From UMGS1279 sp045577695 (lineage in GTDB: Bacteria; Bacillota; Clostridia; Oscillospirales; Acutalibacteraceae), in assembly GCA_045577695.1 (NCBI GenBank), contig JAZNIW010000050.1, positions 1 to 33,340 of the forward strand: a stretch of 33,340 nucleotides of DNA, read 5' to 3'. The notes below the pieces were generated by a model. That model ran no database searches. It worked only from the letters and a program-made list of their open reading frames with translations, and was not told where the DNA came from. This document shows positions 21,522 to 28,580 of the stretch, piece after piece. The position numbers were made by a program, and so were the translations under genes. Every line of letters starts with the position of its first letter. The first letter of the stretch is position 1.

Positions 21522-22331
21522 TTATTTGCCGAGTTGTTCCATTACCTTGCGGGTGATTTGGGCTACCAAATCTGCGTTGACAGAATCGTCACCGTGGCAA
21601 TTACCTTTGCAACTGCCGCCGCAGCTGTGGCAGTTGGGCAAACCGGCCTTCGCATTGGGACACAGGTCGGCCGGATGTTTTCCGGGCAAACCAAACTGAC
21701 GACGAATTTCATACAAACGCTCTACTTGACCCTTCGAAAGTTCTTTCGGACCGCCAAGTTGTCTGGACAAGAAGAGGAGTTGGGCGTAGAACTCTACCGA
21801 CTCCATCTTATGGTAGGCACTGAGCAAAGAATCCGAGAAGGCCAAGGCGCCGTGGTTTTCCAACAATACCGCATCAAAGTTTTGAAGGTACTTTTCTACG
21901 GCATCGGGGATTTCGTTGGTCGAGGGGGTGCCGTACTCGGCGATCGGTACGCAACCCAATGCAATAACCGCTTCCGGCATAATGGGCTGTGTCAGCGGAA
22001 TGCCGGCAATGGCAAACGCCGTAGCATACATCGGATGAGCATGTACCACCGATTGAACGTCAGGACGATGCTTATAGACGCGCATATGCATTTTGATTTC
22101 GGAAGAAGGTTTGAAGCCGGGGTTTGCTTGAATTACTTTACCTTCGGCATCTACCTTACAGATGTAGTCGGGAGTCATAAAGCCCTTGCTAACACCGGTA
22201 GGGGTGCACAAAAACTCATTGTCGTTGAGTTTTACCGAGATGTTACCATCGTTGGCGGCAACCATACCACGGTCATAGATACGTTTACCGATTTCGCAAA
22301 TTTGTTTTTTGATTTCGTACTCAGATACCAT
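21522..22331 (-). CDS. Class II (fuculose/rhamnulose-type) aldolase with Cys-rich linker and C-terminal encapsulation helix
   Basis: The 269-residue protein is a zinc-dependent class II aldolase/adducin-fold enzyme that would split fuculose- or rhamnulose-1-phosphate into dihydroxyacetone phosphate and lactaldehyde. Signature regions are AANDGNISVKLND, the zinc histidines in HAHP (H97, H99) and ENHGAL (about H160). After the catalytic domain (to about 215) come five cysteines in 22 residues (224-245: C, then CHSC, C, C), and a terminal encapsulation helix (ADLVAQITRKVMEQLGK). The aldolase is the marker of GRM5-type loci. It has its own promoter, 85-110 nt upstream. Confidence 0.9.
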   Translation of the reverse strand: MVSEYEIKKQICEIGKRIYDRGMVAANDGNISVKLNDNEFLCTPTGVSKGFMTPDYICKVDAEGKVIQANPGFKPSSEIKMHMRVYKHRPDVQSVVHAHPMYATAFAIAGIPLTQPIMPEAVIALGCVPIAEYGTPSTNEIPDAVEKYLQNFDAVLLENHGALAFSDSLLSAYHKMESVEFYAQLLFLSRQLGGPKELSKGQVERLYEIRRQFGLPGKHPADLCPNAKAGLPNCHSCGGSCKGNCHGDDSVNADLVAQITRKVMEQLGK

Positions 22332-22532
22332 TTTACATTTCTCCTTTATGAAAAGTTTTCTGAATTACCTTGGTAAATGACGTTAAGAAAGGCAAAAGCC
22401 TATCTTTCTATCCTTAATATACCACATAGTCCCACATAAGTCAACACAAAAAACAGTTATTTTCTGTTTTTTTATCAACTTTTTTTGGTTTTTTCTGTGT
22501 TTTGTATATTAAATCGAAAAAAATGTTGGTTT
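22332..22532. promoter_or_regulatory. Internal promoter region of the microcompartment locus, with possible DeoR operators
   Basis: This gap between the GTPase stop and the aldolase start is very A+T-rich. On the minus strand TTGACT (22439-22444), a 17-bp spacer and TATATT (22416-22421) form a good promoter. The spacer contains TATGTGG twice (a 7-bp tandem repeat, 10-bp period). Upstream lies an inverted repeat AACAG / CTGTT (around 22452-22468) and further CAGAAAA-type repeats, which could be operators for the DeoR regulator. The 5' leader also has an AGGC/GCCT hairpin around 22386-22405. Confidence 0.6.
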
Positions 22533-23006
22533 TTAGCGGGAAATTTTATTTTTTTGACTCCTATAATATGCTTTGGTATCAAAGGTGGTTAAAAAGTCCC
22601 GCAGTTGGTCAATTCCCTCACCGGTCACGGCACTGACTTTAAAGATAATTTCACAACCGGCCAAGCGCAACCACTGTTCCGCTTTTTCGGGCCGTGCATT
22701 TTTTAAATCGATGCCGGTGACAATGCCAATCACCAACCGATTGGCCAAGGAGGTTATGTTGGGAGAAAAGAGGGAATACGGCTCATCGGCCGACAAAAGT
22801 AGGCCAACAATGTCGCTTTCATAAGCATAAACCGCCAACGCCCCGCCGAAGTTACGGGTTTGAATATACTCACCCGGGGTATCGATGAAAAAACCTTCCC
22901 TTTCGACGGCTTGCGTCTTATTGTAGCGGATGTCCTCTCCTCTTAACGCTTGGGTCAAGGTCGTTTTGCCGCTCTCAGAACGGCCGATTAAAATCACCTT
23001 GTTCAT
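22533..23006 (-). CDS. EutP/PduV-family small GTPase
   Basis: The 157-residue Ras-like protein has a Walker A motif GRSESGKTTL (about 8-17), a DTPGEY switch II motif, a TGID base-recognition motif (in place of NKxD) and SAVTGEG near the end. PduV/EutP associates with microcompartments and is linked to their movement or to acetate-kinase activity in some bacteria. ATG 23006 begins the family-like MNKVILIGRSESGK. The stop of the BMC gene lies one base upstream, so translation is probably coupled. The frame extends upstream without a better start. Confidence 0.88.
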   Translation of the reverse strand: MNKVILIGRSESGKTTLTQALRGEDIRYNKTQAVEREGFFIDTPGEYIQTRNFGGALAVYAYESDIVGLLLSADEPYSLFSPNITSLANRLVIGIVTGIDLKNARPEKAEQWLRLAGCEIIFKVSAVTGEGIDQLRDFLTTFDTKAYYRSQKNKISR

Positions 23007-23007
23007 A

Positions 23008-23388
23008 TTAAGTTTTGGTAATCGGGCAGGTGGTAAAGTGCAACACTTCACGCACATAGTCACAAACGGAGCGAACCGCTTCTTCCACCTGTGAAACGGT
23101 TCCCACCACAATCAGTGTGCCGCTGAATCGATCGACAAAACCAAGTTCGGCGCCCGAAGCCTTGGTGGCAATATCACCGGCGATGATGGCCGTTTCGGCC
23201 GGACTAAGGGTGATGATTCCGATGGCTGAAGTTTGGTAATCCCCCGCCGGATCCAGCCCCAATTTGGTGTAGAGCACCGGATCCGGATTGGCAATGACGT
23301 GAGCCAGCGTAATCTGTTTGCCGGGAACCAACTCTTGAATAATGCGCGCCTTGCCATCGGTCTTCAGCGCGTCATAAAAAGAATCCAT
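23008..23388 (-). CDS. Circularly permuted BMC-H shell protein, PduU/EutS type
   Basis: The 126 residues contain the PduU/EutS N-terminal strand (IIQELVPGKQITLAHVIANP), which forms the beta-barrel cap over the hexamer pore. The permuted BMC core follows (SAIGIITLSPAETAIIAGDIATKASGAELGF in pieces) and the typical end REVLHFTTCPITKT. It is distinguished from EutS mainly by context. It follows the activase gene by 6 nt. Confidence 0.9.
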   Translation of the reverse strand: MDSFYDALKTDGKARIIQELVPGKQITLAHVIANPDPVLYTKLGLDPAGDYQTSAIGIITLSPAETAIIAGDIATKASGAELGFVDRFSGTLIVVGTVSQVEEAVRSVCDYVREVLHFTTCPITKT

Positions 23389-23394
23389 CGTTTC

Positions 23395-24183
23395 TCATCC
23401 TCCTATCTGGACGTTCAGTCCAAACCTGCGAGCCACTTCCGACAACTCCTGCATTTGTTCTTTGCTCGGAGGGGTTAGGTGTTCCAGTTCGTAGGTTCGG
23501 CCGAGGCTTTGGTATTTATCCTGTCCCAATCGGTGATAGGGAAGCAGGTGAATTTCGCCCCCCGGCAAAATGCTTGCTGTGTATTTTGCAATGGCGGCGA
23601 TTTCTTCCTTTGTGTCATTAAAGGTCGGGATAACCGGCACCCGAATAATCAAGTGCTTGGCTTCCTTTGCTAAGATTTTCGCATTTTCCAATATCAAGGT
23701 ATTTTCGCGGCCGGTAAACTGCTGATGCTTGACGGAATCGATATGCTTGATATCCATCAAATAATGATCCAGCCACGGCAGTAACGTGCGAATGGTTTCG
23801 ATGGGGGCGCAGGCAGTAGACTCAATGGTCGTGTTGAGGCCGGCCTCTTTTGCGGCCCGCAGCAATGCGGCCGAAAATTGGGGCTGACAAAGGCACTCTC
23901 CCCCCGAGAGGGTAAGGCCACCGCCCGAGCGACGATAATAAACACGGTCGCTCAAAACCTCTTGCATAACCTCCTCCACCGTTACGTCCTGACCCATCGT
24001 TTTCGTCTTATTGCCGGTAGTCATCGTCTCGATTTCATACCGTTGCGATTCGGGGTTGCAACACCATTTGCATCGAAGTATGCAACCCTTCAAAAAGACA
24101 ATGGTGCGAATCCCCGGTCCATCGTGCACCGAAAAACGCTGAATATCAAAGATACGACCTCTGGTATTCCGGTAGTCGTTCAT
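23395..24183 (-). CDS. Glycyl-radical enzyme activating enzyme (radical SAM), without ferredoxin insert
   Basis: This radical-SAM activase generates the glycyl radical on the adjacent dehydratase. The 262 residues start GRIFDIQRFSVHDGPGIRT, and the radical-SAM cluster motif is C-x3-C-x2-C in CILRCKWC. GGGLTLSGGE and later YHRLGQDKY are family marks. Dehydratase activases usually carry a two-cluster ferredoxin domain after the CxxxCxxC loop. Here it is replaced by about 20 residues without cysteine pairs, so only one cluster is predicted. The gene lies 5 nt after the dehydratase. Confidence 0.92.
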   Translation of the reverse strand: MNDYRNTRGRIFDIQRFSVHDGPGIRTIVFLKGCILRCKWCCNPESQRYEIETMTTGNKTKTMGQDVTVEEVMQEVLSDRVYYRRSGGGLTLSGGECLCQPQFSAALLRAAKEAGLNTTIESTACAPIETIRTLLPWLDHYLMDIKHIDSVKHQQFTGRENTLILENAKILAKEAKHLIIRVPVIPTFNDTKEEIAAIAKYTASILPGGEIHLLPYHRLGQDKYQSLGRTYELEHLTPPSKEQMQELSEVARRFGLNVQIGG

Positions 24184-24188
24184 ATAGG

Positions 24189-26717
24189 TTAAAATCCTCC
24201 TTGTTCGGTACGGTTAATAATATCATCCTGCAAGGAGCGAGAGAGGGTGGTAAACAAAGCACTGTATCCGGCCACGCGAACCACCAAAGACTTGTACTTT
24301 TCCGGATTCTTTTGGGCATCTAACAAGGTTTCGCGACTGACGACATTAAACTGCATATGCGAACCTTTTTGGTCAAAGTAACCACGTATCAATGCCACAA
24401 AACTCTCCAGTCCGCTGGCGCCTTTGAGAGCGCTGGGATGAAATTTCATATTAAACAAGGTTCCGTTGGAGGCAATATAATGGTCCAGCCGAGCCACCGA
24501 GTTGCAAGCAGCGGTGGGTCCTTTGATATCGCGACCGGCAGCCGGCGAAACGCCGTCTGCCACGGGGGTGCCTGCCAAGCGGCCGTCGGGCGTGGCGCCG
24601 GTCTGGGCACCAAGCGGAACATTGGCCGAAACAGGATACAACCCCGCTTGGAAGATACCTCCACGCGGATTGCGATATTGTAACAACGGGCGGGTGTAAG
24701 TATAGGCAACATCACGAGCAAACAAATCTACCTCTTGATTGTCGTTGCCGAATTTCGGCAGCCCTTCAATGTCTGCACGCAAACGGTCGTAAACCTCTTT
24801 TTTCTCGGGGGCGGTTTTATTCTCACTAATAGTACGGTAAATGTCAGCGATTTGACTCTCGCTTACCGTTTTGCCCATCGCGGCCAATTCCTTAACCACG
24901 CCGGTGGTCATCTGTCCGGAAAGGTAAGAGGGGAAGGATTCGCCGTAGTTGTTGCGCAGGGCCTCGGCCACCGCCTCCAGCGTGTATTTTTTCTGCTCAT
25001 ACACCAAAGTTTTAATGGCGTACAATGCGTCGGCCATATTTGCAATACCAAACCCCTGCGGGCCGGTAAAGTTATAGATAGCACCACCTTGTTGTACCGA
25101 CTTGCCGCGGCCGATACAATCCTCTACCATAGAGGATAAGAAGGGCAAAGGACAACGCTCGGCATGGGCCAAATCAATCGAGTTGTCTGCATTGACCATA
25201 CATTCAATGCAGAAATTCATTTGGGCTTTGTAGGCATCGTAAAATGCTTCAAAGGTATTTAACTGAGAAAGCGGAGGCGTTTTTACGCCGACCTGTTCGC
25301 CCAGTTCATAACCGGAAGAGAAAACCAATTCCAAAGGACGACACATATTGAAGAAGGCGGCATCGTGCCAACCGTCGGTCTTGCCGGGGGTTTGCGGCTC
25401 TACACAACCGATGATGCAATAATTTCTGGCCTCTTGCAAAGTAAGCCCACGGTTGACCAGTGAGGGGATAATCACTTCATCGTTGTAATAGGCGGGTAGT
25501 CCCACGCCCGTGCGGGTTAGTTCGCCGGCACGCAACAAAAATTCGTGCGGTGTACCGTTCCATACGCGCACCGAGAAGGAAGGCATCGGCAACATTACGT
25601 GCATCGAAGAAGTAATGCACATAAAGGAAAGATCGTTGGTAGCATCCATCCCCTCTTCGGTTTGGCCGCCGGCAATCAAGTTTTGGAACAAACTATACCC
25701 GGCAAAGCCCTCCGCCGAAGCGGCATCACGACATTTGTTGAGGTCGTTGAATTTGACCCAAATGCAATCCATCAACTCTTGAGCAAATTCACGGGTAATT
25801 TTTCCTTCGTCCAAATCCTTCTTGTAATAGGGGTACATATATTGATCGAAACGACCGGGTGAAATGGAATGACCGCTGCCCTCGGTTTGCAATAACATTT
25901 GTACAAACCAGAAGGATTGACAAGCCTCATAAAAACTTGTCGCACCGTGGCGGGGAACATTGGCGCAGTTGTTCGCAATCAGCGCCAGTTCTAAACGACG
26001 GGCGGGATCGGTTTCTTTTTCCACCATTTCCAACGCTAAAAGCGCATATCGTTCGGCATAGCGGCAGGCTGCTTCCAACGACACAATTACCGCCTTTAAA
26101 AAAGCGGTGCGACTGCCGTAATCGGCATCGCCGGTGCGGCAGACTGCCAAGGCTGATTTGGCCTTCTCTATAATTCCCTCGAACCCGATGGCCAACACTT
26201 CATCGTAGCAAACACAAATATGTCCCACCCCGTTGTAGAAGTAATTGCCGGGGGTGAAGATATTGTGGCGCATCGCGGTTTTGGTTTCTTCACTCATATA
26301 TTCTTCGGCCAATTCGCTGGTGGTTTTGCCACCCCAATATTGATAAACACGGCGCAACACCGCCTTATTTTCTTCCGAAATATAAAAAGGATCGGCCGAA
26401 CGGGTTTCAACGGTATCCAGCTCAGATTCCATCCACGCAAAGGAATATTCGGGAAAAACCTGACAACTGCGCGGGCGCACGGTATTGCTGCCGACAATAA
26501 GTTCATTCGGACGAATGACAATGGGCAAATGTTCCATAATATGTGCAAAGGCCGCGGCGCGGCGAGTCACCACCGGTTTTCCTTCGGTTTGTTGGTAGGA
26601 TTCGGTCAAAAGCCGCGCACGATCGGTTTCAATTTGAGGCATTTGTTCAAACAAATGGTCCACCAATTTGGCAATACGCGGGCTTTTGGGGAGTTTTTTG
26701 GTATAATAATGGGGCAT
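24189..26717 (-). CDS. Glycyl-radical diol dehydratase (B12-independent 1,2-propanediol dehydratase)
   Basis: The 842-residue glycyl-radical enzyme converts 1,2-propanediol to propionaldehyde. The thiyl site is Cys438-Val-Glu440 in IIGCVEPQ, and the glycyl radical is Gly817 in RVAGYSALF. Dehydratase-clade residues are visible: H166 (VGHICV), S284 (GHSIS) and D448 (KTDGW). These positions match, as I recall, the Roseburia inulinivorans propanediol dehydratase numbering (C438, E440, G817). Glycerol dehydratase is the close alternative. The aldolase and shell genes favour propanediol from deoxysugars. No encapsulation helix is evident. It is the first gene of the locus, behind a good promoter. 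Confidence 0.92.
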   Translation of the reverse strand: MPHYYTKKLPKSPRIAKLVDHLFEQMPQIETDRARLLTESYQQTEGKPVVTRRAAAFAHIMEHLPIVIRPNELIVGSNTVRPRSCQVFPEYSFAWMESELDTVETRSADPFYISEENKAVLRRVYQYWGGKTTSELAEEYMSEETKTAMRHNIFTPGNYFYNGVGHICVCYDEVLAIGFEGIIEKAKSALAVCRTGDADYGSRTAFLKAVIVSLEAACRYAERYALLALEMVEKETDPARRLELALIANNCANVPRHGATSFYEACQSFWFVQMLLQTEGSGHSISPGRFDQYMYPYYKKDLDEGKITREFAQELMDCIWVKFNDLNKCRDAASAEGFAGYSLFQNLIAGGQTEEGMDATNDLSFMCITSSMHVMLPMPSFSVRVWNGTPHEFLLRAGELTRTGVGLPAYYNDEVIIPSLVNRGLTLQEARNYCIIGCVEPQTPGKTDGWHDAAFFNMCRPLELVFSSGYELGEQVGVKTPPLSQLNTFEAFYDAYKAQMNFCIECMVNADNSIDLAHAERCPLPFLSSMVEDCIGRGKSVQQGGAIYNFTGPQGFGIANMADALYAIKTLVYEQKKYTLEAVAEALRNNYGESFPSYLSGQMTTGVVKELAAMGKTVSESQIADIYRTISENKTAPEKKEVYDRLRADIEGLPKFGNDNQEVDLFARDVAYTYTRPLLQYRNPRGGIFQAGLYPVSANVPLGAQTGATPDGRLAGTPVADGVSPAAGRDIKGPTAACNSVARLDHYIASNGTLFNMKFHPSALKGASGLESFVALIRGYFDQKGSHMQFNVVSRETLLDAQKNPEKYKSLVVRVAGYSALFTTLSRSLQDDIINRTEQGGF

Positions 26718-26772
26718 TGTTATCCCACCCTTTCTTTCAAAAAACGGTCTCGAAAGACAGATTTACACCTAT

Positions 26773-26801
26773 ATTCTATTATAAACCCAACCGATTGTCA
26801 A
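26773..26801 (-). promoter_or_regulatory. Main promoter of the microcompartment locus
   Basis: On the minus strand TTGACA (26796-26801), a 17-bp spacer and TAGAAT (26773-26778) precede the dehydratase start by about 55 nt. A small inverted repeat GTCT-CGAA-AGAC (26747-26758) lies between promoter and start and could be a regulator site. Confidence 0.6.
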
Positions 26802-26955
26802 GAGAAAAACAAGAAAAAACCAAAAAAATATGGTATAAAACAACATTTATTTTTGGGGGTGGGTAGGCAGAAGAACAAACCGGACAAGCCAACCCGAAAA
26901 AACAAAGAAAATTCCACGAAAAGCACTTGGTTAAAAAGTTTTTAGGCAATCAAAA

Positions 26956-26980
26956 GGACACTTTCGTTTTGAAAGTGTCC
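26956..26980 (-). terminator. Hairpin, probable terminator of the aspS-gatAB operon
   Basis: A perfect 10-bp stem GGACACTTTC / GAAAGTGTCC with a 5-nt loop is followed on the minus strand by TTTTG. The T-run is short, so termination efficiency is uncertain. Confidence 0.5.
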
Positions 26981-27102
26981 GGGCGGGTTGCATCTGTGAA
27001 AAAACAACCTATCTCAAAAAGAAGAGTGAGTGATATGGTAATACAGGTCTCACCATAATATTCGGTTATCGGTAAAATAACCCCCCGTAAGACAAATATA
27101 AT

Positions 27103-27132
27103 GGAGGCTCCCTCCGTTATGGAGGGGCCTCC
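27103..27132. terminator. G+C-rich hairpin directly after gatB
   Basis: GGAGGCTCCCTCC pairs with GGAGGGGCCTCC (one bulged base) around a GTTAT loop, 21 nt after the gatB stop on the minus strand. It lacks a strong T-run and may be an mRNA-end stabiliser or part of a repeat element. Confidence 0.45.
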
Positions 27133-27152
27133 TACTTCCTTTTTGTCAATGC

Positions 27153-28577
27153 TTATTGTTGTTTCATCTTTTCTTCCAAAATTTCTTTAATGACCATAGG
27201 GTCGGCGGCGCCTTTCAATTCTTTCATACAAGAACCGAACAAGGCCTGTAATGCCTTGACCTTGCCCTCCTTGAAGTCGCTGACAGCCTGCGGATTTTCA
27301 ACAATAACGCGCTCGACAACGGCAGCCACCGCAGAGGAATCCACCTTTTTATCAAAGCCCTGTTCGGCCGCATAGGCAACGGGGTCAACCCCTTTTTCAA
27401 TCACCGCAATTAACACCTTTTTACCGGCGTTTCGGTTAATGGTGCCTTCTTCCACCATATGCATTACGGCATATAGCGTGTCGGCCGAAAGTTCTAACTC
27501 TTGCAAGGTCTTTTTATCCTTGCGCAAAATACCGGCACAGTCGGTTAAAATCCAAGCAGCAGCATCCTTCGGGTTGCTTCCCAAAGCAACGGTATCGTCC
27601 AACAGACGACTGATTTTTTGGTTGGCAATCAACATATCGATTTCCTTATCCGAAATGCCGGCGGCGCGGTACTCCTCCGCCTTCTCGTCAACGGCAACCG
27701 GTTGGTTCTTCTTGATTTGCTCTAACCATTCATCGTCAATAACAATGGGCATTAGGTTGGCATCGGGGAAATAGCGGTAATCGGCCTCGGTTTCCTTGTT
27801 GCGCATAGCAAAAGTTTTACCGCTGGCATCGTCAAAACGGCGGGTTTCCTGTACCAATTCCTCGGTTTCATATTCCAAAGCATCCATATGGCGCTTAGCC
27901 TCATAACGAATGGCACGTTCGATGGCCTCAAAGGAACTCATATTTTTAATCTCGGTGCGCACACCGAAAGCGTCACTGCCGGCGGGACGAACCGAAAGAT
28001 TGACATCGCACCGCATCGCCCCCTCTTCACACTCCGAAATGCCGCCCAAACGAAACATATTTTTCAATTTGTTTAAATAGGCAAGCACCTCTTCGGCGCT
28101 GCGAAAATCAGGCTGAGTAACAATTTCAATCAGGGGAACGCTGGTGCGGTTAAAATCCACATAGGAAGCATTGCCGATATGCACCAGCTTACCGGCATCC
28201 TCTTCCATATGAATTTGCTTAATACGAATATCCCGCGAGCCCTCAGAAGTTTTTACGGTAACCAAACCGTCGGTGCAAATGGGGTGATTCAACTGGGTGA
28301 TTTGATAGGCACACGGCAGGTCGGGGTAATAATAGTTTTTCTTATCAAAGGTAGTATATCGATTAATGTGACAGTTGAGCATCAATCCGGCAGTCGCCGC
28401 CAATTCCACTACCCTTTTATTCATCACCGGCAACATACCGGGCATACCGCTACAAGCGGGGCAAACACAATCGTTTGGGTTCTTGGCGGCCGAATGTCCC
28501 CCGCAAGAGCAAAATATTTTCGATTCGGTATTGAGTTCTACGTGGGTTTCCAATCCGATAACCAGTTCATATTGCAT
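27153..28577 (-). CDS. gatB: Asp-tRNA(Asn)/Glu-tRNA(Gln) amidotransferase subunit B
   Basis: GatB phosphorylates and amidates misacylated tRNA using ATP and ammonia supplied by GatA. The 474 residues keep the catalytic GLETHVEL (Glu and His of the kinase/amidase site), a four-cysteine zinc site (CSCGG and CVCPAC), KKNYYYPDLP, IHMEEDAGK and MRCDVNLSVRP. The helical GatB/YqeY tail ends the protein. AGGAGGG lies 10 nt before the ATG, and the gatA stop is 3 nt upstream. Nothing suggests loss of function, in contrast to its GatA partner. Confidence 0.94.
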   Translation of the reverse strand: MQYELVIGLETHVELNTESKIFCSCGGHSAAKNPNDCVCPACSGMPGMLPVMNKRVVELAATAGLMLNCHINRYTTFDKKNYYYPDLPCAYQITQLNHPICTDGLVTVKTSEGSRDIRIKQIHMEEDAGKLVHIGNASYVDFNRTSVPLIEIVTQPDFRSAEEVLAYLNKLKNMFRLGGISECEEGAMRCDVNLSVRPAGSDAFGVRTEIKNMSSFEAIERAIRYEAKRHMDALEYETEELVQETRRFDDASGKTFAMRNKETEADYRYFPDANLMPIVIDDEWLEQIKKNQPVAVDEKAEEYRAAGISDKEIDMLIANQKISRLLDDTVALGSNPKDAAAWILTDCAGILRKDKKTLQELELSADTLYAVMHMVEEGTINRNAGKKVLIAVIEKGVDPVAYAAEQGFDKKVDSSAVAAVVERVIVENPQAVSDFKEGKVKALQALFGSCMKELKGAADPMVIKEILEEKMKQQ

Positions 28578-28580
28578 CGC

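Larger units (their letters stand above)
26802..27152. other. Intergenic stretch between the dehydratase promoter and gatB
   Basis: No gene is seen. It contains two hairpins (26956-26980 and 27103-27132), both downstream of gatB on the minus strand. The first 100 bp upstream of the promoter are A-rich (poly-A/T tracts around 26804-26835), typical of UP-element-like sequence. Confidence 0.45.

Noticed and set aside
21288..22376. 362-codon plus-strand frame opposite the aldolase
   Set aside because: It is a shadow of well-supported minus-strand genes and crosses their intergenic spacing.
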